A stretch of 64,000 bases of DNA, taken from assembly GCF_963675165.1 (NCBI RefSeq), contig NC_087380.1, forward strand, positions 5,030,071 through 5,094,070. The letters run 5' to 3'. Shown piece by piece: positions 27,301-39,278 of the stretch (within the stretch, counting starts at the first letter, position 1; every line of letters starts with the position of its first letter). The position numbers and the translations under genes were made by a program. The notes under the pieces were generated by a model. It was not told the DNA's origin. It ran no database searches and saw only the letters and a program-made list of their open reading frames with translations. Source of the DNA: Halichondria panicea (taxonomy: Eukaryota; Porifera; Demospongiae; Suberitida; Halichondriidae).

Positions 27301-29686
27301 ATTTGACTACTACACTCGTGACAGGGCCACTCCTCGGAGGGATAGTTTCTATGGTGGCCGTGATGATATAACTGCAGCTGTTGGCAAAGAAGAAGACGGT
27401 ATCACTTCTATTAAGTGGAGGAAGCCTCTAACGTCAAGTAAGGATTCGCATTGATAAACATTTGCAGCAATTATAAAGTTGCACGTTCGTTTTCATAGAA
27501 TACACTTGCATGCATGGATAACATGTGCTTAGAACGTGTGTTCTTTCCTTATCTCATAATTAATCAAACATGTGAAGGAAACAGGAAGTTTTGACACGGA
27601 TTTTTGAAGCAATTATACAACCATACTAGTTTGTGGAGGGGTCACTTTATACATTTTTTTGTTTGGTGTCCTTTGACAGTCATTGTTCTTTCCTTGAAAG
27701 AACCCACAAACGATGCTTCAATCATTCAACACCATGACATGCATGCAGGCATACATTTTGTAAACAAACATGCACCGAACCAAAACATAGACTGACCTTG
27801 ATTGTGAAAAGCCAAAACAATGCACGTTCTATCTAGTCACACAGTAACACGCACACACACACACACACAACAGGTGAACTTGCTGATCATGACATCTCCA
27901 CTCAACTCATGAGTGTTATCTGGTCTTTCGGACAAGTCTACCCTGATTACTTCCATTTCCCTAGCTCTGGAATCGAAGCCGGAACTGTCAGTAACGAACG
28001 TTTCTACAAGCCGGATGAAATCAAATATCATGGCACCCGTAACCGTGGATCGACCAGCATCAACTTTTTCGATGTTGACACGGACAGTGGTGTGGATAGA
28101 TGCAGTGGCAGTGTTAGACGGGACTGTGCCAACATGGATGAAGAGTGTGGCTACCAGGCAAAATGGACACAGCTGGGTGATGTCGTTAGGTTCTCAATCT
28201 CTGCCAGGAAGACAGCTCCTAGAACAGAGTGGCTGGCCATCGGATTCTCCAATGACCAAGATATGGTGAGCACGTGGATGCAACCCGTTAAATATTGGGG
28301 AAGTAAAGTCACACAAGGGGGTTAGATTTTTGCACTGCATTGCTAGGGTACAGCTTTATAATTACAAAAATTGATGTCTCGTTCATCCACACACACACAC
28401 CTAGCGTATGAGTGACATTGTGGTTGGAGCAGCAGATGATTCAGGATTCTTCGTCACTGACAGGTGAGGAAGACTACTAAACTACATTCCTGCACAATTA
28501 TCTATAATTATGTCTGGGTTATGTGTTATGTAAGCCTATAGTTGTTGGGTCCAGCAGCAGCTGTTCCTGCATCCCCCAGGTTTACATCATTGCGTGAGGT
28601 GTTGATGATATTCATAATTCTTTGAGTGGCATCTTTTCAGTATCTCAAGTGTGTGTATTATTGTGGCATTGATAGGTCATACAATTAAACATTCCTGTGT
28701 GTGTGCCAGTCATGCCTGTCTGGGAGGTGGTTAAATCTATTATTTGTTGAGCAATAATTATGTCCCATTTTATTATACTCATAGATGGTACATTGTGAAC
28801 TAGCATTAGTCTATCCACCCATAATGACGGCACTTGGCTATATAATAGCTGATTGATAGAAAATACACTTTATTTCTTGCAGATATGCCACGGCTAAAGC
28901 TCAGCCTCCAATCGATGCTAGTCAGGACATAAGCGACTTTCATGCTTCAGTCAACAATGGTCGAATGTCTCTAACCTTTACCCGCCCCCTGGATGCCACA
29001 GACAGCAATGATATCTCCCTCACTCAGTGCAGGTATTTCCTGCTCGGATGGGGCGGGAGTGCTGATGTGGCAGCCAGGACTATTAGTTACCACTCTCAGA
29101 TACCCATCATACCAAATGAGAGGGTCTGTTTCTTCCCTCCTGAAATATGCCCTGGTAAGTAACTCCAGAATTTGTCACATGATGGCACGACTGTTAAAGC
29201 CTGAAGATATTCCAAGCAAAAGCTTATTTTCTGCCAGTAGCCGTTAATTATCGATTGTACATATACCAACACGAAGCCTTCAATTACATACATGTACTCT
29301 CCCACCCTATCCGTTATCGATTGTACATAATACCAACACGAAGCCTTCAATTACATACATGTACTCTCCCACCCTATCCGTTATCGATTGTACATAATAC
29401 CAACACGAAGCCTTCAATTACATACATGTACTCTCCCACCCTATCCCCTATCCGTTATCGATTGTACATAATACCAACACGAAGCCTTCAATTACATACA
29501 TGTACTCTCCCACCCTAGCCGTTATCGATTGTACATATACCAACACGAAGCCTTCAATTACATACATGTACTCTCCCATATAACACACACACAGCTGATC
29601 GGTTTAGCGGTGCTGGTGCAGTTAGTGCGTCTCTTGTCTCCGTGCTACTTTGCACACTCTTTGCTAAGCTCCTCCTCATATTTTAA
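24372..29686 (+). CDS. Secreted LPMO-like / EGF x2 / DOMON x2 protein, probably GPI-anchored
   Basis: Fourteen exons: 24372-24522, 24632-24711, 24824-24912, 24972-25117, 25291-25392, 25515-25643, 25730-25824, 26590-26704, 26859-27164, 27234-27437, 27874-28265, 28405-28463, 28883-29154, 29595-29686. Phases close to give 743 residues. Residues 1-21 are a signal peptide; cleavage after Ser19 or Gly21 exposes an N-terminal His (HGHVRLTFPPAR). With FHLAYSHRGG (His71/His76) this recalls the copper histidine brace of LPMO and BIM1/X325-type proteins. Two EGF domains follow (about 156-190 and 190-232: CSGNGVC...CECERLYSGKFC, then CFCAAGWHGDNC). DOMON 1 spans about 233-500 and is interrupted by 12 acidic pentamers; DOMON 2 spans about 545-700 (EWLAIGFSNDQDM, DIVVGAADDSGFFV). 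The end, SGAGA plus a hydrophobic tail, fits a GPI-attachment signal. Domain names are by eye; copper, haem and substrate are inference. Confidence 0.72.
26963..27142 (+). repeat. Coding 15-bp minisatellite, 12 x (N/S)EEGA
   Basis: Twelve 15-bp units encode NEEGA, SEEGA and one NEEAA. All six frames are open or nearly so because of the purine bias. It encodes an acidic, probably disordered loop inside DOMON 1, between the strand ending ...VVYQSLDTAS and the HPMDCTDIVIGAA strand. Confidence 0.95.
29242..29577. repeat. 67-bp minisatellite, five copies, in the last intron of the LPMO-like gene
   Basis: The unit starts CCGTTATCGATTGTACATA, contains ACCAACACGAAGCCTTCAA and ends ATGTACTCTCCCACCC. 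The copies are nearly identical. One border has a small CCCCTAT expansion, and the first and last copies lack one AT step. The array fills the intron between 29154 and 29595. Confidence 0.95.
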
Positions 29687-29993
29687 ACTGAAAAATCATA
29701 ATTATTTAACTTTGTTGATGTTATTTTTATTATGAACATTGCATATAGCTTCGAGTGTTGTTGGTATAATTATTATAAACAATTATGTGTATTATGAACT
29801 CAGATGATTGCCATGTGATTGGCCAGAGACTAGCTTGCACACTCCTTGCTAAGCTCCTCATTATTTTAAATCATAATTCAATCATGCATAATTATAATTT
29901 ATTGTTATTGTTATTGTCAACATTGCATATATAATTATAGCTTCAAGTTTTGTTGGTATAAAAAATTTATGCATCTTATGAACCTGTCAGATG
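29650..29993. repeat. Tandem duplication of the terminal exon end plus 3' UTR
   Basis: Copy 1 (29650-29806) contains the last coding bases and UTR of the LPMO-like gene. Copy 2 (29835-29993) repeats TTGCACACTC, GCTAAGCTCCTC, CATTGCATATA and TTGTTGGTATA in the same order. The second copy keeps a recognisable LACTLLAKLL reading. Its right end overlaps the stop codon of the convergent ENPP gene. Confidence 0.75.
29898..29903 (-). terminator. Poly(A) signal of ENPP
   Basis: TTTATT on the + strand (AATAAA on the gene strand), 84 bp beyond the ENPP stop at 29987. Confidence 0.5.
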
Positions 29994-32900
29994 GATATGT
30001 CATGCCAGAGGCTATTAACAATTCTAAGCTCAAGCATGTTTTGATCTTGTACTGAGAGAGAGGGAAAGAAGTTGACACCAGCTATTCTCTCAATGTCTCT
30101 CAGTGGAGTAAGTGCCAGGGTCAGCTTAGTGGTCAGGTCTGACGAGCCCTGCGTGTGTGGGGGTATATACAATCTCTACCATGCATTGTTTGTTTTACAA
30201 GTACTTCATAATTATGAACAAAGGTGCTGGTATCACAGTGAAGCAGGACTATCAGTATACGGGCGTATATAACTGAGTGCATGCACAATAATTATGCATG
30301 TACAAGTCTTAAATATACATGAATGTGTACATCCTAAATATATATACACCCATCCACGTACATACAAAAGTATGACCACATTTAGGGGGACCAGGGTTGT
30401 AAGCAATTTGGATGAGTACGATACAACCAGAATCCCATAAATAGACATGCAATCAACAGTGAATTAAAGGCAAACAATTGATAAATTATCAAAAACTCAC
30501 CCCAGGGGCCAGAGGATGTTCAAACAAGAACCCAATAGTGTCCAGTTGCTCGTACCCACACATGTACGGCTCCAAACCATCGTCGAGACAACGCACAGCT
30601 ATGGCGTAAAACTGTGTTGGTACTGCCAAACTCCTAGTCCCATTAGTCCACCATTGATACTCGCCCTCAGGGTCTCGAAAACCGTCATGGTTTGAGTCCA
30701 ACACTACGCCCAGTATGATGTGAATGGTGCTGTGAAGCTTCGCCCAGTTGGACAGCCGGGAGATAAGAGGCTTCCACACATCTGTGCACGAGAGCAAGGA
30801 CGGGTTTATTACAGTCACCACATGTATGCATACAGGTGTGGGATACTGTAGCATCCGTTTAATTAACTAAATTGTATGTACATGTACACTGGACATTTGC
30901 ATAGAGATATATTATAGCTTACAAAGACTCTACTGTAACAACAGTCTGTACTATTCACAAGGATGGGGATGGTTAAGTGTTCACACAATTATTATCAATA
31001 AACTGAAACACCGTGTTTGAGGCAGATCACCGTCACCATGCAATAATGTTAGACACACCTGTGTTGAACTTTGCACTTTGGGGCAAGATATTACTTAATA
31101 GTGAAGTGGTGAGCTCTTCTATCTCCACTGTGCTAAGACCAGCGGCCATCCTGATAGGACGGAGGGTGGTTTGACTGTATGTGATGTTGGCGACTTCAAC
31201 ATTGAAGGAAGGTGGAGGGCTGTAATCTGTGCAGCTTGCCGAGTTGCTAGGCAAAAGGCGAGGGTCTCGACGTACACAGGTGGTAGTGAAAGGGGAGGTA
31301 GTGAAGTCTTGTACTTGCTATGGTGAAAAAAATGTAGCAGTTACTGACGGTATCATGTGTAAAAAAAGAAGTAGAATGTCATACAGTGAAACCTGTTTAG
31401 TGGTCAGATTCACCCTCGGTACACCTACAATAAAGAGGTGGCCTGCTAACACAGGTTGAAACATAATTATGCTTTGGGGCCCATTAATCTGGCTGTATTA
31501 ATAGAGGGTGACGTGCCTATACATGATGTATGGGTGACCACAATAGCTCCGGGTCATAAAGCACCTCAGGAGACCCGGGTTAGAAGTGGGTTAGCTGTGA
31601 GTAAACAATGCTAAACATAACCATTTATGGGAAGGTGTTTACGCTGTGGGTTTGCACTCCAGAACTAATCTGTGCCCTGACATGACTTGGGGTTTACGCT
31701 GTGGGTTTGCACTCCAGAACTAATCTGTGCCCTGACATGACTTAGGGTTTACGATCAATCTATACATGTACATGTACATGTACCAGCAGCTTTTGTTATT
31801 CTCACCTGTCTGGTAAGCTTGTAGGCGGTCCACAGTGGCAAGTGTAGCTCGTGACTGTAGAGAGAGACATAGTGCTGCTGCACCATGAGACAGGAGTCCA
31901 GCCCCACCCCCACTGTGGGGGGTGCTCCCCAGGGTAGATGATTCGAGATGTATATGGCCGCTATGAGGGAGTTAAGAAATTGACAGTATACATACAGTAA
32001 TGGAGTCCACAGTGACTGTTCGCAAATTATATGCACTGTATTGCCATTAAGATGAAATGTCAATTTCATAAAGACAAAGAACTATTACAAAGTATCATTA
32101 CTTTAGAAGTCTAATACCAGAAAAATAGTACAAAACCCTACATTATACAGTATGAACAATGCAATGTACTGAGTTGACACCAATTTGACCAATTACCAAT
32201 TACCAATTAACCAATTAACCACTTAACCCGATTGCCACCTTGCACAAACAAACAGGTCACCTCTCTAAGAAGGGAACACAATCTCTGTTCACACTCCTAA
32301 AAATTAGCGACGACTTACCAGTAGCATCTGAGATGTCCAGAGCTCTATCAGCACTGACAACGCTCCTGTTGTTCACACCTTCACACCCTACACCATCACC
32401 AGGTATACTGCACACACACTCCTCACAAGATGTGCGGGAGATAAACGTGCTCTCATTGGTCGGAAATAGGCACTTGTCGATGGACCATGGATGTAGTGCA
32501 GGGGTGGTAGGTGGGTAGGCCTGTGTGGGAGGGAGCTGCGAGGCTTGTGAGGGTGTGAGGAAGTCATAGAGAGCACCTCTTGTGCCGTTATTAGGAGCAG
32601 GAGGTATCCCTAGCAACCCTGCACAGTGATAAGAGAGTACAGGGATAAGAGAGATAAGTGTGTGGGCTTAATTAGTACACAATGACACAATGACTCCAGC
32701 TGCAGACCATATAAGGGCATTTGGAAATGGGTTTATTCCCAAATTGCTTCTACAGGATGGCTGGGAAATGTATGGGTGCAGGTGATTGCTTTGTGGTAAA
32801 CTTAGTTGGGTTCTGGACCTGACAATACGTGCTGGGATTGTTTTGTCTGCTTTGGTATTATCCCAAGGTGCCCACATCAAGAGATCGATCCTATGCAATA

Positions 32901-35900
32901 CACCCACTCAACTTTCACAAAATAGAATCAGATCTGTACTACAGTATTAATTACTGCAATGTTTGCGAATGAAAATCCTTTGGGGACGACATAATCAAAT
33001 TTTGACACTTTGCTATCTAGAATCAGGCAAAGATCATGATGTCATATACCAAATACCAAGTACTGTATACTTGTAAGTCTTTGTTATCCATTAGCACTTG
33101 CAAAGTTCGCTAAAATTCGCTAAAATTAGTACCTGTTTGGTATCTCATCATACACGTAAATAAGGTATCTCATCATACACGTACATGTACTGTAATTTCC
33201 TTAATTCCTTCCCTCCATTAGTATACACTACTAGTCTACAATGTGTACTTACGTAACTGCAGTGTAAGATTGTACCACATGCACACTCACCACACATGAG
33301 ATTGTAGAGGTGGATGTTGTCAAATGCTTCTGGCCTGTAATCACTCTTGAAGGCTGGACCATGAGCCTGGAAGATAGCCTAGGGGCAGACTAACATAGTA
33401 CATGCATGCAAGTTAAAACCCAGTTATTGTGCGCTTATATACAGGAGAAGTTGTCGTTAGCTAACAACAGATGTACATGTGGGATGAAGTTTTTTATAGG
33501 ACTTCAACTAATGCTCATGCAATCATCAAAAACTTAGAGGGTAACCGAAATAATTATTCAAAAGAAAGATACTGCCCTAACTTAACCATGTGTAATTGAT
33601 GGCACTTACGTGCACTTCTTCATGAATGTTATCATAGCCATGTTCCCCTTTCGACGGGGTGTAGCAAGAGGGAGGACAGCTGTGGGAGTATCAACGGAGA
33701 TAATGTACAGTATGATGATCAAGGCTTCATTTAGGGGAGGTGCGAGGGGGGTTGCTCCCCCTTCCCCCCCCTGGAAATTGTATTGGGATTAGGCCATAAC
33801 ACACGTATAGTGTTACGACACACCAACAACAAAGAGCTTTGTCTTAATATAACAACAATTACAATAGAGCTTTGTCTATTGATAACAATGAATCACAAAG
33901 CTATTTTAACTGCTCGAAGTGACTATCTGTAAGTACAGGAGGCGATTCAAGAGCCCTAACCCTAACACTGACATAAGCCCTCAGGGCCAGAATGCACCAG
34001 ATGCGATATCAGACAGTCTAAAACAAAAATTTCCTAGGGGGCATGCCCCACACCCCCTGAATGGACATGCTTGCGTACACGGATATCTGGCTCCCCCACC
34101 ACATCTTTTTGAAATGTACACGTTTGCACCCCTGCCAAATTTGTCTGCATGAAGGCCTGATTATTGAATACGTGTAGGTAGACCATTCATTGCCCCCATT
34201 GTTAAGTTAATATACGTATCTATTTAATTACTGCAGTGAGTCAACACATGCTAACGACTTACATGAAGCCTCCGATGTCTCCTAGCAACTGAACTGAACC
34301 GTAGCGTCTGGACAAGAACAATTTAGCATCAACAAACACCCATTTACACTCATTACGTGGAATGCCACAATGCTGACTGTAGTAATGGTACACTGATTGC
34401 ATTTAAAAGGAGCAATATACTTTTCTACAAAGGACAGTACTTACATTCAATAAAATTTACAGAAACATGGACAAAATATTAATCCCATGAATTTCTATTA
34501 TGGCAATGACGGTAAAATGTCGTATCCCACCTTTTTACGGCGACAAAATTTCGCGGGTATTAATTATCATCTGCGAACGAGAGTAAAATTCTAAAAATGT
34601 GTACCCGGATATTGAAATCACTAATTGGAAAGGCTATGAATATCATCACAACTAATACCGATAAATGTACTAAACAGTGAAATTGCAAAGGTCTGTAAAC
34701 ATTCATTTTGTCACATGTGTAATAGCTAAGTTAACTCACTCACTCTCTATGATAGTGACCAGCATGCAGTCTGTACGGCACAGTCTGGGTGAGGTAGAAC
34801 CTCAACGGGAGGTCACTAATGTTGGTAACCAAGGAGTCAAATACCCCCTGCAGAGCATCACTGTCTGTGGAGGGGGAGCAAAATGTAAGCTCTTAGACCC
34901 TAAAGCAGATTTGCTTGGTCAAACACTATGGTAGTTGCAAGCACAAGAGTATACTATCTAGAATAGCACTCAAGAGTCTTCACCAGTGGTGCCAAGGTTA
35001 GCCACAGGGCCGCAGCTTGGGAAGGTGACATTGGAGGAGAGAGAACTGGGCACATGCTGGAGGGGAGGAAATGGCAGAATGAGTTCATGTTGTATGCAAC
35101 CTACACTCGATCCACACACATAATTAGTGAATGTGTGTGGGAGAAATAAATGCAATCATAAAATTATTCGGATTAAGCATTCTAATAATTATACTGGCGC
35201 ATGCATAATAGTCTACATTGTTCCCAACCTTCTATGCTTCTATACTCTTTTCAGTAAACTACATACTTATAATAATTTGACCAGCATGCAAATTATCATA
35301 AGCTGATGTCTATAGGAGCCAAGGCTACATTAATTGTAACAACAAAAGTATCTTGCACACTGCATGTACAATGTACAAAGTTCAACCATCCTTTTAATCA
35401 AGTGCCCCAAAATGCCTCTTCCTACATCACTCATGTATAACAAGATTACCGACCATGACGTGCATCACATTGTCAATTCTATAGTACAACAATCACCTGA
35501 GCCAGATTAACGAGTCGTGATGCGTTGTACTCAGCCATGCCATGGTCTGACACAAAGAGCACGTTGACACAGTCTCTAATTCCCTTCTCCTCTAGCCCTT
35601 GGAACAGAGCCTCAATAGTCTGGTCAACTGTTACCAGGGCACTGTTGACTTGAGCAGAGTCTGGCCCACCTTGGTGACCAGAGTGATCAGGTTCCTCAAT
35701 GTACACTAGCATGAGCTGGGGTCTGTGGGTTGGATGAAATGTATTAAGTGAAATCTGACCACTTGCAAAGATAGACTAAGGACCATCTCTCTCTATTGAG
35801 ACCTCGGAGCACTGCCCCATACAATGCTCCACATCAACTTCAACTGCAACCAAATGTCTAATAAAGCCACAATTTATACATTGGGTCACTATAGACAACT

Positions 35901-38900
35901 TTAGTCACTGTACCGTGCAAGGGACGTACATAATATTATACTATAAAGGAACTGGAACAAACACAAGATATAAACATGAATCCATGTATCTTGGCAGAGA
36001 CAAACTTAGTTGATAAAATCAGTGGGAAGCAAACAGATGTACATTAGAAGCACTACTAAACTCAACTATAGACAACCCTCTATGTCATAACAACCCACCG
36101 GAGTGACTGTGGCAGGTCGAGCCATGTGAGCACGGTCTGGATCCTCTCTTCGAAGCTAGTCTCCTTGTTGTAAGTGTAGTAGTAGTCAGGTCTGCGGCCC
36201 TGGATCTTGGCCTCAGAGCCGGGCCAGAAGTACACTCCTGTTTTTAGGCCATTCTTACCTGCTGTCACCCATATCTATGGAGAAGAGCGAAGAAGCAGTG
36301 TATAGACTTGGGGAGTACATGTACATTTCAGTAGCATACTGAAAATCACACTCATACAAATGTCAAATGTACATGCAGTTCCATGCTATAATTATGCTCT
36401 ACATGTATATGCAGTACTTGATTGGCAGAATGAAATGCATAAAACACATGCACCTCAAGGAAAGGAGTAAGGACACAAGGGCAGGTAAGACATTGTTAAA
36501 GCTGCTTACTGGTTCTCCTTTCCACCATTGTGAGTAGTCCTGATGAGGAGAGCCGATGTAAAAAACGTCTTGGAGCTTTGTGTCATAGAATGCATTGCTC
36601 ACAATCCCGTGGGACTCTGGATACAACCCCTATGGATAGTACATTCATGTATAGTGTGTGTATTTTTGTGCAATGATCCTTTACCACATGCAAAAAGCAC
36701 TGTGCTAAGTGAATGTGACGACCCTTTACCATTCAGCAAGTGGATAATACTACAATGTACATGTATCACAGCGTGAACTCACAGTAACAATGGAGTAGTG
36801 GTTGGGGAAAGTCTTGGTGGGGAACACACTCCTCATGTAGGGAGCCCTCACACCCTCTTTAGCTGTGGGGAGGAGGGGGGAATTTTAATGTTGTACGAGT
36901 GGTTCCAGTATAGCTACAACTTTATATGCGTGCCCATAAAACGACGCTTCAGTACCTGAATAACACTTGAAAATGCACTTAAAATGCACTAGTATACAGG
37001 TAAATATTTCAACAGTGCCATTTAGAGTATTTGAGACAGCTAGGTTTCAACCATAATTATGTGGTCGCTCATGATCTAGTGCATGCATGGTGATAGCAAT
37101 TACATACGCGTAGCCCTGCACCTAGACTGTCCATGAAGGGGGTTAGCTTGCGCTCGAAGTAGGAGGCCCTAAATCCATCCAATGAGATGAGAAGGAGAGG
37201 AGGGTTCTGACAGATCTCTTCCGTCACACCGGATGGGGGTGTGGTGCAGGGGGCTGACGTTGGAGTGGGACCACTGGAATTTGAAGTGGTTCCTGCGAAT
37301 GGAATTGATAGATGGAATATCATGCAAGTGCAAGCATGGGGTAGAGGCCTTCAAGTGCATACACATAATTATACACATAGGGTGACATGTATGCACACAA
37401 TACCAACTATGGGATCTAAGTTTCGTTTTATTTGCTGACAATTTACTGACAGTTAATTTGCATCAACTGTGGGATTACTGGACCTGCAGTAACTATATAC
37501 ATGTATAATGTTATTGTACATGGACGACGGTTACGCTACACAATTCTCTGAAAATGAAACGTAAGGGGAAACACCCTATCTACTGTACAATCAAGGGCGT
37601 ATACAGAGAAGAGGGAATGCAATTCATTATGTACCCTACGTACTCATCCGACTTCGTATCAGAGACCGGATATACTAAAAATAGAATCCAGTATACGGAG
37701 GTAAACAAGTGGGCGGTGTTATTTACGGAGTTATAATTATGGGCGTGTACATCAGAGCTGCCTTTGCTAGCTAGCTAGCTAGCTAGCTAACAGTGCAGTA
37801 TTATTTTAGAGAAGTGTCATGACCAGTCCTAGTCCAGCCAGGTCCAAGACAACCCTTCGAGCAGGAAGTTAAGTGCTGGGCGCATTGTTAAGAGACTCAG
37901 GAAGACAGGTTTATTGTACCTGTCCTAGGTTTCATCTTCTTAGAGTTGTAACTGTTGGATGGTTTGCCTTTGCCTTTGACACTGCTAGTACGAGCCATAC
38001 TGCTGCTGAGAACTAGTTTTACTATGCTGCAATCGAGCTAGATAGCCGGCTAGCATAAAAAAAAGACCTTGATTTGCCTTGTGCGGTCAAAGGTTACGTG
38101 TGGGCGTTTTTGCGGGCAGTTCTAAAAATAGCTCAATACGAAGTCAGATGATTCTGAGAATAGGGTGAGTTGCATGCCCTCTTCTCTGTATACGCCCTTG
38201 GTACAATGTAGTGGTACATGTATTGACGTTGTGAGCATAATTATATAAATTTACTAACCTTCAAAGTGATAAGGGATGGCAAAGTGTCCGATGATGATAC
38301 CAATCACAAATATTGCCATCAACAGTGCCACCTGTTTTAAAATGGTTGTAAATCAGTGAGGAGCAATTTGAAGAAATAAGAACTGTTATCAGCTAATGAA
38401 CAGCAAGCACATTTAGAGGGCAACTAATGTTTAGGCCACCATGTTAAGCTTTTTCTGAGATACTTGTATTTGTTCATGTGAAACTTGTGTACTGGCAAAG
38501 TTTCATCCAGTGGGGGGGAGGGGGGGGCAGGGGTGAACCTTCCCCCAAAATGTTGTAGAATAAGGACATCATCAAATTAGTATGTGCAATATGTAACTAG
38601 ATCTACGTGACGCACAAGCATGTAATAGAGAGTGTGGTCAACAAATGTGGGAGTGGCCAACCATTTTGCCAAACCTTCCCCCCCAAACTTTTAATCCTAG
38701 ATGAACCTGACTGGGGTCACACTAATAAGCATGCCATCCTACAACAGCTCAAGGTCATGCCAATCTATTTAGCAGGCCATATTTAGCAGGTCAATTCTTT
38801 AATATAGCCAACTGTTGGTCTGCATGTACATACACAATACATACATGTAAACCAGTCGGCAACTCACAGCAAATACTATAAAGTACAGCAACTTTCGTCT

Positions 38901-39278
38901 CTTGCCATGTGATACCTGCATACAAACAAACAAACAACAATTACTGAAGTGTATGACACATGGGCAGGTGTCACTTTAGCTCAGTTTAGCTCATGGTTCA
39001 CTTTTACAGGCAAAACGAGGTGGAGAAGGAATTAAGAAACTCTTACATTACAGTGCTAAACTCACTGAAAATGTGAGCTGTTTCCTGCGTCTAATTCCGA
39101 AGTCACTGTCACTGCTCTCCTCCTCAGCCTCAGGGAGGAACTCATCCATAGAGTTATCAGTAAAGTAGACCTGGTCCTGGGAGTACGGGTGTACGTGTGT
39201 GGGTTGTGCATGGTTGAGCTAGCAACAATTATAAACAAAAGAAAGTTAGATTGTCCTGCACAGTCTTACCTCATCCAT
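29987..39278 (-). CDS. Ectonucleotide pyrophosphatase/phosphodiesterase (ENPP1/3 type, no somatomedin B)
   Basis: Nineteen exons, right to left: 39278-39270, 39218-39066, 38915-38868, 38331-38259, 37292-37104, 36862-36783, 36629-36510, 36274-36099, 35722-35497, 35056-34984, 34864-34744, 34307-34263, 33679-33610, 33378-33291, 32618-32319, 31960-31806, 31317-31059, 30781-30501, 30148-29987; 875 residues. It is a type II membrane protein: acidic cytosolic N-terminus, membrane helix (LLYFIVFAVALLMAIFVIG), linker, catalytic domain, nuclease-like domain. All zinc and catalytic residues are present: SLDGFR, PTKTFPNHY (Thr nucleophile), EPDHSGHQGG, VSDHGM and EHGYDN. The nuclease-like domain has the Ca-type loop DSNHDGFRD. 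The extracellular enzyme should cleave nucleotide or related phosphodiesters. The two somatomedin B domains of vertebrate ENPP1-3 are absent; a short Ser/Thr/Pro linker stands in their place. The exon 5 donor (GTAATT) and exon 13 acceptor were chosen by phase and are the least certain borders. Confidence 0.9.
31634..31743. repeat. 54-bp direct tandem duplication in an ENPP intron
   Basis: GGTTTACGCTGTGGGTTTGC ... CCCTGACATGACTT is present twice almost unchanged, and a third partial start (GGGTTTACG) follows. Confidence 0.9.
33690..34255. other. ENPP intron with degenerate C/G-run repeat pieces
   Basis: It contains blocks such as GGGGAGGTGCGAGGGGGGTTG and CACACCCCCTGAATGGACATG that look like diverged pieces of dispersed repeats. 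No exon was recognised. Confidence 0.35.
37592..38200. mobile_element. 609-bp TIR element with 7-bp target duplication in an ENPP intron
   Basis: The terminal inverted repeats start CAAGGGCGTATACAGAGAAG and match over about 34 bp with two mismatches. Further inward, ATCCGACTTCGTAT and its inverse extend the similarity. GTACAAT is present on both sides (37585-37591 and 38201-38207) as a target-site duplication. There is no transposase, so it is non-autonomous. It carries a GCTA microsatellite (about 37766-37789) and a short open exon on the - strand (37920-37998). Confidence 0.88.
37920..37998 (-). CDS. Possible transposon-borne first exon (alternative ENPP start?)
   Basis: On the ENPP strand, ATG at 37998 opens 26 codons (MARTSSVKGKGKPSN...) rich in Lys and Ser. 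It ends at a GT donor (ACAG|GTACAAT) in phase 1. The next ENPP exon (37292) accepts phase 1, so splicing would give a short N-terminus without the membrane helix. It may instead be a remnant of the element's own gene or chance. Expression is unknown. Confidence 0.3.

Noticed and set aside
29242-29577. CRISPR-like array
   Set aside because: The units are contiguous direct repeats with no unique spacers, in an animal intron; it is a minisatellite.
37104-37107. Earlier donor for ENPP exon 5 (GTATGT at 37107)
   Set aside because: It leaves phase 0 and brings a stop into the next exon; the donor four bases further keeps the frame through APYMRSVFPTKTFPN.
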